Shown here: positions 13,190-27,400 of the stretch, in pieces | Layout: every line of letters starts with the position of its first letter | Numbering within the stretch: the stretch's first letter is position 1 | DNA from: Pomacea canaliculata | Lineage: Eukaryota; Mollusca; Gastropoda; Architaenioglossa; Ampullariidae | Length of the DNA: 64,000 nt | Reading direction: 5' to 3' | NCBI RefSeq assembly: GCF_003073045.1 | Contig: NC_037600.1 | Location: forward strand, 12,896,515-12,960,514 | Program-made: the position numbers and the translations under genes | Notes under the pieces: generated by a model | What the model saw: the letters and a program-made list of their open reading frames with translations, nothing else | Told to the model about the DNA's origin: nothing | Database searches by the model: none

Positions 13190-13345
13190 AATCTTCTCCT
13201 GCAGTCGTGTTTACCTCCCCTGATTTATCAGGCGTGCATTCTCATGCAGGGCAACTGCTGGGACGGCAGGGAGAGTAGTCAGCCTCATGTCCGAGTAGGT
13301 CTCCAACCAGCCACCTTCTGATTACATTTGGCTACTCTGCCTTCC
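13190..13345 (-). repeat. tRNA-derived SINE relic
   Basis: Minus strand: GGCAGAGTAGCCAAATG (A-box-like), then GGCTGGTTGGAGACC (B-box-like), a body, and a TGATAAATCAGGGGAGGTAA end resembling the 1.2-kb copy. Confidence 0.45.
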
Positions 13346-13486
13346 ACCTATTATCTAGAATACAATACATTCACCACTCCTCATTTGTATAAAATGAAAA
13401 CATTACTAGCATCTAAGACTTAGATTCTAAGTTCTCAGTCTCACCAGTTCATAGAATAGACAAAGCTGGTCTCGCTTTTTTAAAGT

Positions 13487-13492
13487 TTTATT
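13487..13492 (-). terminator. Candidate PRPF4 poly(A) signal
   Basis: TTTATT on the plus strand reads AATAAA on the minus strand, about 150 nt past the PRPF4 stop codon. Position and orientation fit a short 3' UTR. Confidence 0.6.
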
Positions 13493-13641
13493 CACTTTAC
13501 AAAAATATGCAATTAAAGTTTCCACGCCTAGTCATTCTCTCATTTTTCATTCTCTCTCATCTTTGCGACAGAACTAGATTTAATTTTTTTTTGTCCTGAC
13601 ATGATATCTGACAAAATGATAATGAGCATATGATGCTTGTA

Positions 13642-16600
13642 TCAAATTCCTCCTTGAGACTCAGACACCCACAGTTTAAATGTGCGGTCGTAGGAACATG
13701 TGGCAATGTACTTGAGATCTGGTGAAATGTCCATGCCCATGACCTTGCTCTCATGACCTGCTAAAGTTTTCAAAGGTGCCCAATTTGGGTTACCCCAGAT
13801 CTGAAATAGTAAAAAATAATAATAGTAAAGGCAATGCACATGGTAAAACAACACATCCTGTTAACAGCAATGTCACAAACTACGGATGATTTTGATAAAG
13901 AAGAACACATGATCTAAAAAAATTAGAAATGAGAAAGAAATCATCAGTTTGTGGAAACAAACACAAAGGTCATATTACAGACATGCAGTGTAATACCAGT
14001 GTAACAACAGGGATACAAACCTTGGTTGTATTGTCATAGGATGCAGTAATGAGATAATTACCATGATGAGCTGAAACACAAGATCATTTCAGGACATAAA
14101 ACACTTTAAATTCTTCATCATAACTTACACAGAAAAACCACCCTAACTTAATGATATCCAGGTGGCTGCTTTCTAATGTCATCACAAATTATTTCTGAAC
14201 TACGATTAAGATTTGATTGGACCACACAAGCTGCTGGATACAAATTTAATTGCATATGCTAGGGGAGTTAAAACTGTAGAAAAGAGATAAACACCCAGTC
14301 ATTTAATTATTTAATTACTTCTGCCATGTGAAAACCACAAAACATAGAAAGACCACCACCCATTTTAAATTTAATGTGGGAGGAAAAGCATAAATATCAC
14401 AAATCTAACAACTTTCTACATCTATACCCTGTCTCTTCAAAGAATCACAGTATAAAACTACAATGAAAAGTATCTTCACCATACATGTACTAGATGGTTA
14501 CAGGCGAAAGTGATTTAAATACATAAAATCTTAAATGCTCAAAATCATATGTAATGAATAAACAAAATGTTTTAAACAACAAAACACTTACGCTGAAATT
14601 TGACTACTGAGACAAGATTAGTGTGGGATGGCACAGTGTAGACACATTTTCTCTGTCGAAGATCCCAGATTTTGCCTGTATTGTCCTCACTGCCTGTTGC
14701 TACATGAAATCTGAAAATCCCCAGAAATAAAAATTTCTTTTCCCCCGAGTATTTAAAAATGACATAACATACAGTCCCGATCACCCGATTAATACATTTT
14801 ATCACCTTTCTCATCACCTGTTCGTTCTCTTCAAAGCTTTACCTCTGGGAACCTGTCAACTAGAGGCAAGATGGGAGCCTTTAGGTTATCTGATACACTA
14901 TGTTTGTTTCTGTTCAAACCTATAGGACATGCTTAGCCAAAATACACATACAAAATTGATACACAATGTTCTTTGATGCACATCACCCCTCTTCATATTT
15001 AAAAGAGTGGCCCTTTTGCACCCTATCTGCTCCTAAACAGTCATTTCTCACCCATCATCATTGAAGTCCGTTGACAAAATGGGCTGAAGATGTCCTTCAA
15101 GAAACATGATGCAGCGGCCTGATCGCAGGTCCCACACCCGCCCATATGCATCAAGACCCCTGCATGTGGAGGAAAAATTATAGACAAAGTATGAGAAGAA
15201 CTGAGACAGTGAAGGAGAAACATATGGAAATTCCAAACTTTAAAAATCAGATACAAAGCCTGAGTGAGAGATTTTTTTTTAAATATTATGGAAGAGAGAT
15301 GGAGGGGTAAAGAAAATAGAGAGGTGAGTGCAGAAAGAAACAGAGATCGGCATACACACCATAATTCATGCACACACACACACAGATGGGTACAAAAAGA
15401 GTCTGCTGTAAGAAAAACAACCGTCAAAAAAGGGATAGAAATTAAGAGGTACAAGTGAAAGTAATAATGATGTGAGATTTTCTATAGTGCAGTATTCCAG
15501 CCAAAGCCAGGTTCTCTGCCCATTACAAACACAAAAGCACAATGCAGATATAAACTTAATGGGCATGCCAGGTCGTTCTTCTGCCAGATAATATTCATAG
15601 ACCAAGATGTCAATGAGACAGATCTACAGAAAGTCACTGGACTTGAGCAGAATAACAAAGAACAACCCAAGTAACTATACCCAGTGACAGCCAGGGCACC
15701 ATCTATCTGGAAGCTGATGTCGTAGACAGGTTTACTGTGACCTTCTTGATGTAAGACTTCCTCCTGCACCTCCAGATCCCACAGGCGCCAGGAGTGATCA
15801 AAACTTAAAATAAGTTAATAAAAGAGGGCATAAGTGATTCTGATACAAAGCACTGAAGTAAAGGCTGGATTATTACGTTCATTTATCAACATTAACACTC
15901 TCATATTAATGCATGCTCTCCTACGTAAAATTGTGAAACAGAAATCATGCATTAGGGGAGAGAGCACCCCAGATTAAACAATATTAAAAAAAAAACCCAT
16001 AATTTAAACCCACATTATTTCCATGTCATAATATACTATTAACAGGTTTACTTGGCTTACGATATCTGTCTACACCATGATAAGTGAACAGCTGCTCGTG
16101 TGATACCCTTCATTAGTTTGCAGTCTTTTGGATGCTATATTTGAACATCTTGAAAAGATAAGCAATTATCTGGCCAGCTGACCTCCATCATCTTTATATA
16201 CAAGAACTCACACTTACCAACAGGTGCCCAAGAAACGACCTGATGGATGATACTTCAAACGAGAGACACGATAAGGAGCATGGCCCTCTATGTCAGCTAC
16301 TGGTTCCTCACTGCACCAATGTAATGTTTATTAGAAGCCTTTAGTATGTAAAACTCAATTAAAAGACTTTTTCTTTAACAGCTGGACTTTTAAGTTATTC
16401 TGGTACAACAGAAAACTTGTGCACACTAATGCATAAATTAGAATATATTTGCACATAATGAATTCAAGCATACACAAGTTAATGGATACATATATGTTTA
16501 TGTGTATCCATTTTTGTTTTTACTCACTCCACAAGATTCCACAATTTGACTGAACCATCCTGACCACAGGAAGCCATGCAGCATGATGTGTCTGAGAGAC

Positions 16601-19600
16601 CCACTGTTGCTTGTGGATGAAACACTATCCCACCCACATTGCAGTTGTGCCCTGAAGGAGTTAAGTACAATTTATTAAAAGGACTGCTTACCAAACCATG
16701 AATAGTTATGACATCATTGAAGGGAGTACTGGGAGAGGGTTAACCACATTTTGGAAAAATGCTATACTGTATTAAGTTCAGCTCAGTTTCTTGAAAAAAA
16801 AAATTTTTTTTAGAGACTTATTGACAACAGCAACAGGGAATAACAAATTTGGCCCATACCACATAAAACATAAGCAAAACTGGAACTTACCTCTTAGATT
16901 ACGGATGAACTTACAGTCTGGTATGGACCACAGCTTGCAAAGACCTGACCTATAATTGTTATTGAAAAACAAAATTACAACTTAAACATACTTCAGTTCT
17001 TTTCTGCAATGATGTTTCAACACTTGATAGCAGATAGAAGAAGCATCAGTGCGATGTACATTATCTTCATGATTTTATTAGCAACATTTTTGCACACAAT
17101 TGCTTATTAGCTATTTACAAGGGAATGGTTGCAGCATGGCATTATAACAATATCCAACAAGCAAGAGGAGATACAACAAACAAGTGAGTGAAAAAAAAAA
17201 CTATAACAACCATGAACAAAGCAAGATCCCTCTAAAATGGGCAAGATTCAGATGTTGAGTCAACGAAGAACCAAAGAAGAAAAGTGTAAATTAAGTGTAC
17301 ATTAATTAAATTCTCACCATGACGCTGTAGCTAGCATCTGAGAGTTTGGGCTGAAGCTGCAGTAAGATAATGGACGATTGTCTCCGATTTGACTGCAGTC
17401 ATTTGTGATTGACTGAAAAAAAACCACTGAATGAAAATGCATAAAAAAATTTGTAACAGAATACTTGTGCTTTAAAAACCACTTAAGTTCTCGCTCAAAA
17501 CTCATTTATCATGTCAGATTTTACAATCACAAACATATGATCTTCTTACTATAAAAATATATAAACATTGTAGCCAAACTGTCAAATACACAACCTAAAT
17601 GTAACCAAAGGGTCATACACGAATTCGTTTTTGCAGTTCTTGTTGCTGAGCGTTTTTCATGGCCTGTGGTATAAGTTTTTCATTCTTTTGCTTCTGCACT
17701 CTCTTTTTTGCCCTGTAAACATATAGGTATGTACAAAATCAGACATGGAGGAAAAACAAAGCCTGAAAGAAAATATACTTTTCATTCTGCTTAAACCTTC
17801 TTGAGCTTTGTGGTACTAGAATGGAAACCAAATAATTATCTTCCAATGCTCTAATTAGTCATGCTCAGGAAACCTGGTACAAACACATCAAAGAAGAGTA
17901 TCAATATGAAATCAAACATCTTAGACCTTTTCTGACAAATATGATGTACAGCAATGGTTGATAAATGGATCAGCACTTTTTTCATATTATAAATATATAT
18001 GTATATATTACCCTAGAATTGCATAGTGATATCTTGATGAAAAGTACACAAGCTGACAAGATTTTGTTCACACTTTTTCTTATGCACATGAATTTTCTGA
18101 GTTAGTATACACAAGAAAACACTTCGCTGCTTTTATTGTAAAGACCCAGTATAATGAACCCTTCATAAGGCTACTTTGAAAAGTTTACTTTCTTTAACAA
18201 AATTTTTTGTGCCATTAGGTGATTGTTTCACAAACTCTGATATTCCCTCCCCCCATGTTATGCCATCAGATCTGGGAATCCTGAAGTGAATCATGTGAAG
18301 TGGTTAAAACGTTAGCATATACAAGGACTTTTTTTTAAAGGAAGACTGAGGGAATCACCGTGGAATAGAGAACTCTGCAATCCAGAATCTTGCCTCCTTC
18401 AAAGACTCTGGTCCTTCATGATACCAGGTCACATTTTCACTTTCTTGCTGTTGAGCAAAACAGATACAGGTGTCAGATTTGCACCACTTACAAATCGTTT
18501 TTAATAGACTTCTCAACAATAATGATAAAGAATCTAAGCTGACGAACATTACAGGTTCTTGATGTACCTCAAACTAACAACACTGTATCACAATATAGGT
18601 AATAAATATATTATTATTTAAGGCCATGTGATTGAGGGGATGGACCCTTAAATAAGGTAAATGGAAAAAACCTCAAATATTTTATGAAACTGAACTTCCA
18701 GTTCAACTCAGAATCTGAAATCATTCTTTACTTGTACTAATTCTGCTGTTGGCTTCCTATTTGTTTGATACAAAACATTTACCTCCTCTTTTTTTGTCAC
18801 TTCAATTTCTTTCTCTGTTTTTTTCTGCTTAATGGCATCCTCTCCCAGTACAGCAAGCAACTGTCGCAATCTCTCTCTCCGCTCAGCAGGCCCCTCACCA
18901 AAGAGACCTATCCAAAATGTGTAAAATGAAAGTTCTACATCATCAATAATAATAAATATGATGGTGATAATATTGATAACAATACTACAGAAACTGAACT
19001 TCAAAATCCAATGAAATTAAAAACACAACTGATAATATTAAATGAACATTTTAGTATTAAATATAATCCAATCTGTAAATCCAATTTTTCTGTCATAAAA
19101 ATCTTTTCGCACATTTTGAGACATTTAGCGACAAACAGCAGTAGGTGAAGGCAAACATATTTTACTCTCTTACTCTCTGATATCACCTTAGGAATGTCAT
19201 GTACTTACATATTGGTTCTCCTAACTGTCTAAGAGTAGCTTTGACTTCTGAATCATCTGTGGAAACATGTATTTGGCGTGCCTGTTGATTATAGATGAAA
19301 ATGATTTTAAATTATTTGCCCTGCAATATTAATAAATAAAATTAAATAGCATGGACAATTTCCAAGATTACAGAAATGGATAACTCAAAAATAATTTGCA
19401 AAATTTTGTGATGTACGGCTAAAGAATGAATACTCAACCCTCCAAAGAACAAACAGTCTTCAAAATAACAAATACTTTACCCTCTTTCTCTTCTCAAATT
19501 CTGCAAGCACTTCTGCTTGATTCTCTGCTTCTGCTGCTTCTAAGTCAAAATGTCCTCCTAGAAAAAAATGTTAAACAAAGAAATACAGTCAAATACAGAA

Positions 19601-20472
19601 ACTGAAGAGAAATTTATAACAGAAAATTTATATCCACTAAAATGTCAAACAAAAAACACACTTGATTAGGCTGCTTGAAAAGCAGAGGTGAGAGACAGCA
19701 TTGAACATGTAAACAAGGGCAAAGGCAGACACTTAAGTGTCGTCTGAGACTTAACTCAGGACCTATGACCCTGTCTTAGTGAAAAGTGTTTTGTCCATCA
19801 CTGGTGTCCCATGAAGCCTTGGGTCCAAAATTTGAGCATATTTCAACTTTACCATGCTCAAGCATTTAAAAAGAAATATAAACAAAGCAGATTAACCTGC
19901 TTTTTCAAAAGATAAAAATAATTTTTCTTTAAACTGCTGAATTTTCAGTAATATATATGTCGTTCTTTCTTCTTCTACCCACAAATGCCTTTACCCCATG
20001 CTACTTCTTCGCTGGAGTTCAAAAACTTAAAAAAAAAGAGTTAATACTTGCAACAATTCAAATCTAAAAAATTTGCATCATATGCACACGACTAAGTTGT
20101 GACTAAAGCATGGCCTGATGTACATGTGTGTGTGTGTGCACATTTACATGTGCGTGCATGCACTTGTATACACTTGAGCATTTGTAGTCCCTTACTTTTT
20201 TATGATAAAGTGGTCTAGGATAAAATATATCCAACATGATGTAAGTCCATAGCTAAGTTAATATTAAGAATTATTTATGTTTCACATTATAATTAAGTAA
20301 AGCAATTCACATTACCTTCTGAAATATTGATGTGCCCTGCCTCTTTAGCAGCCTCTAATGCATCTTTGGATGGAACTTCGCCTACCTGCCTGGCAAGCTC
20401 TACCACCTCTAAACTCCCATAATGCACAGTCTTGCCAGTGGGCACAACTACTGGCTCATCCTCATCCGACAT
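13642..20472 (-). CDS. PRPF4: PRPF4, U4/U6 small nuclear ribonucleoprotein Prp4 (complete)
   Basis: Core U4/U6.U5 tri-snRNP protein, nuclear, partner of PRPF3 and PPIH in pre-mRNA splicing. Fifteen coding exons, 5' to 3': 20316-20472, 19481-19557, 19209-19281, 18783-18907, 18359-18447, 17619-17712, 17318-17412, 16891-16949, 16528-16651, 16218-16310, 15681-15803, 15052-15159, 14592-14710, 14021-14070, 13642-13800. They sum to 1545 nt, 514 codons plus TGA; human PRPF4 is 522 residues. All phases join without a break. The N-terminal half carries the PRP4/SFM motif ([14 protein letters not shown], exon 4) and [10 protein letters not shown] (exon 5). Exons 7-15 encode seven WD40 repeats ([56 protein letters not shown]). 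The start is the first ATG after a splice acceptor and matches the family N-terminus in length. No defects seen. Confidence 0.97.
19675..19830 (-). repeat. Possible SINE relic in PRPF4 intron 1
   Basis: The minus strand contains GGTCCTGAGTTAAGTCTC (weak B box) and GTTTACATGTTCAATGC downstream, as in the other SINE relics. The A box is not clear. Confidence 0.25.
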
Positions 20473-21340
20473 GTTTTAATTTTAATTCCTTCAGTCTTAC
20501 CTGAATAAAGATTGTGTCAGTCATAATTTCATGGCAAATGTGTTTTACTAAACAGAAATTTTGCCACACAAATTATCAACATTATAAAAAGTGAATGGGA
20601 ATTACATTTATTAAGATGTAAGAATAAGATGATATGAAAGAAAGTGACGAAAAACATTCTGAGTGCTCTGAAGACTATGATAATATGATAAAACTGATTA
20701 TATGTACATCAGAAAAACACAGCAAGCTTGATGTTCGTATCATCTGTTTATACATTTCTTTATAAAAGTTAGGAAGGTGACTAAAATGTTCATACTATGC
20801 TCGGGTGAGGGTATAACCCATTGCAGAAACAGATAATTCTTAAGGTGACATGAAATTAATTTTTATAAACATCATGGTCAACGACCGTATAATTATTAAA
20901 CCAAATTAAACGTCAACAGAAAATTCAACTTGAGGTTCTGCAAAATCGACTTCTTGCCAAAGTCCCACAACGAACTCATTGGTCAAACTCTTTCAATGTC
21001 GTTTTTCAAAAGTTAATTGTTTGTAATATAGCTGAATGATCAATTACGTGCTAACGACGTTCGCGATGAATGGGTCAAGGAAGCTTTAGTTCTGTTAAAC
21101 GAAATCGGAATGAAGTTTAAAACTTTCATCATTGAGAGAAGAAACTAAAAATAATTAACTGATATTCCAGAAGAATGACGCAATTCAGTAAGTAAATAAA
21201 ATAAACAACTAAAGTTGACAATGATTATAACGAAAAATAGTAAACGTACCTCAAATGATTTAAGACAGTCTGTAGAGTTGCTTCCCTTACATTCTGAACC
21301 ATGCGCGTGGGAGATGGTAAAATTCTTCTGATTTAACTAC
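20473..21340 (-). promoter_or_regulatory. PRPF4 5' UTR exons and promoter region
   Basis: The start-codon exon begins at 20500, after an ATTCAG acceptor, giving a 28-nt 5' UTR part. A minus-strand donor GAG|GTACGT at 21248-21249 marks the end of a likely non-coding first exon (ending at 21250), which would extend to roughly 21.3 kb. No TATA box is evident. Exact transcription start not determinable here. Confidence 0.5.
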
Positions 21341-21639
21341 CTTCTTTTTCTAGAGAGTGAGTGTAGGGAGCTACAATCATTGTCATTTGGTCGATTTCTT
21401 GTAAATTTTCGGTCTGAGCAGAAACGATAAAAAGATACCTCCAATGCAATTGAGATGCGAAACGTTTTACACTTTTTCTCCCTACCTACCATCACCACCA
21501 AAAAGAAAGAAAGAAAATTGTTTTGTACAACTTTTGATTTTCGATGTACCGCCCGCTTACTCGGTCCTTGCTCAAACACAGATAATTTCTGCTCGAAGCG
21601 ACCGGACTTCATCCACCCCAGCTCCTTATTACGGATAAC

Positions 21640-24467
21640 TTAATAATTTTGCTTCAGGAGTTCAGGTTTTTTCCCCGAGATATGATTATATATATAGCTC
21701 ATCTTTAAGAAATAATCTTGCATAACAAATGCGTACTATTCAACTAGCACCTTAGTTTTTCATTCATGCATTTGGTTCGTTTGCCATGGTGTCATGTATT
21801 TGCTGATGTTTTTGTTTACTGTAATCTTTTCTGTGCAGTGTACTTCCATCTACATGGGGAAAATGTTTCCAAATAGCACCATCATCATATATGAGTGTAT
21901 TGAGCAAAAGACGACGATTACTAAAGTTCTGTAATCTTTATTTAAAGAAAGAAATAGTTTACATCAACCAGCAAACATTTCCAAACAATAATGACTTCAT
22001 ACTCTGTGAAGGTTTAAAAAAAAAAGTGCAGGAATATTAATAAAAAAAAAGTCATAAAACAATTCAGTTCTTATATAATTTTTTTTTTTTTGCCCTGAAA
22101 ATCTTAACCAATAAAGACAAAGAAACAATCACATATTAGTAAAATATTTTCTAAACAATATAGATATAGGCTGTATTGCAAAACAAGATGGATGGAATAT
22201 ACTATTATTCTGGCAATTGGATTTTCCTTCATCTTGACACAACAAATGTTGAGACAGTGTAAGCAGCTCCTATATAGTTAAATAATTTTAAAGTTGTGGC
22301 AGTGAAGTTGAGAAAGAACAGACCTCTAGCTTTTGCAGCCATTGTACCATACAATCATAAAATTCTCATCTCCTAGTCAATGCTGTTGCCATTGATCAGG
22401 GTAGTATGGTGTCATACACAGTGGATCATTAATAACTAAATGGGATATATAATTTACGGCCATAAAGATTAATAAAAGTGCTTCCCTTAATTCATTCCTT
22501 TACTATCTACTGCATGATATGCTACCTGCAAGTTTAGCAAAATTGACAATTTACTTGGATCATGATCTTGTAACTTGGTAAATCATCATAATGAAGATCA
22601 AGCACAATTTAAAAATATTTCAGTTAAAAAAACGTTTTTGATGATTTTAAGAGGTAACTGGGAAAACACTGACACCTTTGGCAAATTTAACAAAAAGCCC
22701 AACGAAATCCTACAGTTCATTGATTAACTGGGACCAGATTGCGACTACAGTTGCTCTGTGACCTTTAGTACCTCCATATTAATATAATAGCAGAATTCTG
22801 CAGTAAATAACCCGGGTCTAGTGATTTAATAGAGACAAAAAAATGCAGTCTCAGCTTACTGTCACAAATATATAGGATCCTCATAGTTTAAACTATTTAC
22901 ACATGACATCTATTAAAAAAAAGCATATTAAAGCTACACATTATTTTGACGGTAAACATTTCAATTAAATGCAGAATGCATTAAAACAATACAACTTTAT
23001 TAATCCAGAAAGGAAATTCCAGAACATTTATAGTTCTACTGCTAAATACTAAGAATAAAAGGTAAATTTTATACAATAACGATTTAAAGCCCTGTGTGCC
23101 AGAGCACAGTAAAGAGAGATAAAATCGAGAAGATTTTACTTCCATTTGTAGATCCTTTCTATTTGTAATCCCTTCCATATTTTTATTTGGTTTAAGATAT
23201 AAATTCTATCAAATCATAAGTAAAATCATGACACATATACAGTATATTTCTATAAATTTCAAACAATTTCGGTGTTATGAAAAGTGATACCGAAACAGAC
23301 ACAGATTAGTGTTTTAAACGTCTTGTATCTTTATGGGTGTCAAAAATTCTTTAACATTACTTTTGCCATGCTGCAATTTGATGCATGTATATGGATATTT
23401 TCAAGCACAGCAAAAAGATTGTCAAAGGAATATAAACAATCACAAACATGTTCTTCTTAGCCATGAGAATTGTGATGAATTTTTCTCTCACTAATTTCCG
23501 CAATAATGTGAGCAGTTTGTAGTGTGAACACTTCTTGAATCCTACAATGATACAAGTGTGACATATATACAAGAATGATGCAATATATACAAGTTTAGTG
23601 TACTTGTGCAAGAACGCTAGGAGCCAGAGAGCACAACAATATAACTATTTCTCTCATATTGCAAATAAAGCGGAGAACACCAAAACAATTGCCAAATAAC
23701 TGGTTATGCAAACAAAACAAGATTAACTTGTTTAGTACAGTAATCGACTTCAGCCAGCCAACACATGACCTTTAGTAATCACGTTGACAAAACAGTAATC
23801 ACTACTAGGCAACAAGTTAAGAACAGCAATCTATAGAACAGATACTTGAGAACATATTATGTAATATGTAGTGAAAGCAATATTTATCCTTAACAACAAA
23901 ACAATGCAAGGAATCAGAAATGTGACTTAATGACAACTTGCAGGGAAAATACAATTTACTTTCCATCTGTCACACTTCATTCTTTGAGACCATGTGCAGA
24001 AGTAGTTTAAGTTCAGGTTCTACTTTACGTGCACATACAATTGTCATCAACATGGGTCAAAGCTGCTTTTTCCCAGGCAGTTGGTAACAGTATCTGATTT
24101 TTTTGTGTGCGTGCATGTTTAACATAGGCCAATCTTGTACTTTTGGTATTCAAGGACATCAAAAATAGTCTGTGGTCCTAACAAAGATCTTGTCATGCTT
24201 ATGACCTGGAATTTTAATTAAAGGTAGAACTTTCTTAAGGTATATTCATGCTGGCCTGCTTGTTAAATAAACTCCATAATGTGACTGAACTTTTTAAGTG
24301 ATTACAAAAGGCTGGCAGTAGCTGCCAGAAGTCACCTGAATCTTTATCCTACATCCTTAAATTGCTACATTTAAATCTGAAAGAAGTTGTAGCATTTGTG
24401 AAGATATCAAAATAACTATTACAATGCTAACACAATAAACTCAGTTTTTAAAAGCATATAAAGATGA
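21640..24467 (-). other. Gene-free AT-rich stretch; possible long STAT-A 3' UTR
   Basis: No coding potential on either strand. It lies directly downstream of the STAT-A stop. Minus-strand AATAAA signals occur at 22996-23001 and 21937-21942, so some or all may be STAT-A 3' UTR. That is inference; no transcript evidence is available. Confidence 0.4.
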
Positions 24468-27400
24468 TCATTCCACACTTGAAGCATCATCTAAAGCAGA
24501 GGCATTCTGGGCTAAAAGGCTTGAAATCATTTCGGGTGTAAAAAGACTGGCTATGTCCTCATCCAGAGGGCTGTCTCCTCTTTCATCCATTGTCTCTGCA
24601 TTATTATCGACCAGCAACTGTAAATTCTGTAAATTAAAGCCATCACTCTCCATTACAGTGACTGGGATGTTGGTAAATGAAAGTTGACTTGATTCGTTAT
24701 GTGCACTGGGTACATTCTGAACGATTCCCACGGGGCAAAACTGAGAGATAGGACTGCATGGAAAAGAAATAGGTGGTGACGCCACAGATGATGTCGGGGA
24801 CTCTGGACTTCCTGGTGGACATTTCTGTTTACCTCCCCCAGTAGTAGTCTTACTGCCTCTGGGTCGTTTCCCTTTCAGGATTTTTCTGCCTTGAGGGGAA
24901 TCTGGCCCAACAGAGTGTTGAGGGCTTGAAATACTCAGTTCTCTGGAAATGATAACAAATTCAGTGAACTCCCTGCATCCCTGCACAGGTGAACTAATTT
25001 CTGAATTAGTGTTTAAAGCAAAGAAAGTGATGAACAGAGAGAAGAATCAGTAACAGGAACAAATGATACATGTGTCTTTTTAATTCTTTAATGATGCATC
25101 AATAAAAACACAGAAAACAGTAACAGTAAATGGTTATATAATGTTATATCCCCGAAACCAGGCTTATATCACTTTTACATTCACAAACACAATTTAGAAT
25201 GAATACACAAATACACAGCGGGTGGCAGAAACAAGGAAAAAACCACCAACAGTCAGGTGTGTCGAAGTTCAGATACAAACCCATGACATCATAGAGATTC
25301 TTTTTTTGTAGTTTGGTAAATGTTTAATGATATCTATAAATATATTTTACGCAATACGTAATAATAGAAAAAAAATAATCGGCTACAAAATTTCTCTTAA
25401 TTTCTGAACACTTTCTCTGTGATAACTTGCCCCTTCACATGCTCTTCCTCTCTCACACAAACACATGCGTGCACACACACTCTCTCATTTCCACACTTGC
25501 CCAAGCAAACATATATGCCATGCCACAGAATTACTTTACTCGGTATACGATGAGAAAGCAGAATTGTTTTTTAACCCTTATGACAGAGAAGACGCAGGTA
25601 AAAGAAAGTCTGTAAGGTGTACTTTCTTTATACATAAATATTATAAAATGTTATATACACTATAAAGATTATATAGTTGATAAATATAATTTGCATATAT
25701 AGCTATGCTAGTAAGAACTGATAGATATGCTCTTCTCAACTTACCCCAATTTTTTGTTGCCACAACTTGTATTGAAAAGTCCAAATAACGAATGATTCCA
25801 GCAGATGGTTCATCATCTAAAAAATCAGGATAGATGATGTTTAGATTCTTAGGTTTGACTACATGATAGTCAAAAATTAATAATAAGGTCCACAAATTGC
25901 TTATTTTACTTAAGAATTAGTTATTTACAAATTACTAGTTATTCAATATAAAAAACTGATACCAGAAAAACTATTTTAAAATAAAATAAACTAAGATTAA
26001 AAAAGACAAATCACTGAGAAACAGCTAGAATCTTTTGTAGATGGTTGAATTATGACTTTTCATGTGTCGTTAAATTTATTTTTGAAACCTCAGACACTCA
26101 CTTTCTTGAGGAGGGTCATATTTCCTCAGGTCATCAATGGCACACATAGTTGGAAGAAGTATCTCAGGTATTCTTTCATTTACCTGTAGCAATGTGACAT
26201 TTGTGTCCTATTAGCAAGCCTCGTGAATGGAAGGAAGCTAATCTGCCTTATACAAAGCCTGCATAAATTATCTGATGTTACTTAAAGACCAACCTGAATG
26301 GTTTGCACTTTTTTAAAGATATCTGTAGATATAAACGATATAAGGCGATATAAACCTAATCTGTTAATTTCAGCCTCCAAAACCCATATCCGTTAATTAT
26401 CTGCTAGCAAAATACACGATTCGCACATGCGATCAACAAGCATTGCTAACAGTGTACTATGCCACATTGGTACAAGATTCGCAACATTGCCAGCCGTCAA
26501 CATCAAACAGTGCAATAGTTTGGGTTATTTGGACGTTGAAAGTCTGCATTTCTCGTACTAAAGTAGCAGCTTTTCAGAAGCACAAGAAATGCAGACTTCC
26601 AGCATCCCAATAATGTCGCTCATTCTCTCTAATTGGTTTTGACTGCTGGCAACCTTGTGAACTAGTGAATGGTGCACTAGCATGATGTAGTACACTGTTA
26701 TCGGCACTTGTTGATCACAGGTGTGAATTGTAGAGGATAATTACTTAATGGATGAATTTTGGAGGCTGCAATTTACAGGTTAGGTTTATATCACCTAAAT
26801 CTACCGATATCTGCAAAAAAAAAAAGCAAACCATTCAGGCTGGTCTTCAAAAATAAAGTAAAGAACTCTGAATCATGTGGTCAAGAGTTCACTGTGATCC
26901 ACTGTGTCATGGTATTTAGATGGCGATCAACCATTCTCTTTTCATTACTTTAGTTTTGTAAAGTCACTCCCTCTTATGATTTGAAAAAACCTTTCATTTT
27001 AAAAAAATGGTAGTTAACATGCTTATAAAGGAAATAGTACATCATCAACAAGGCAAAAAACTCACTATAGTGTTTCGGATCATCACTGACAGCCCAGGTG
27101 ACTGAATTTTTTCAGAAGAGATGGGTGGTGCATAGTGTACTCCTGAATCAATGAGTAAAATAAAGTAAAATTAATTTTTTTTAAAAGTGATGTTTAACGT
27201 CTACTAGACACGCTTTGAGAATTCTGCATTTTAAGACCAAGAGATTTATTTATATGCTCCACTATGACTTTTTTGAGTTCATACAAATACTAACATTGAA
27301 GAAAATGTTCAAGATGCAAATATTTATGGTACAGTAATTGTCCCAAATGTAGGCGTTGGAAATTTCTCTCTAAACCTCATTCCTCAGACAATGTTTGATA

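Larger units (their letters stand above)
9260..13486. other. Intergenic space between convergent MGAT4C and PRPF4
   Basis: No coding region is supported. An AATAAA at 9569-9574 could end the MGAT4C transcript. The stretch contains an (AAT)n-headed repeat near 11.5 kb, a short copy of the GCTGGCAGAC repeat near 12.3 kb, poly-T runs and a SINE relic at about 13.2 kb. Confidence 0.6.

Noticed and set aside
24950..24970. Alternative last-exon acceptor of STAT-A at ATTTCCAG, matching STAT-B's
   Set aside because: With the preceding donor this would put the tail in a frame with an immediate stop; the acceptor at 25001-25002 keeps the frame open to the shared C-terminus.
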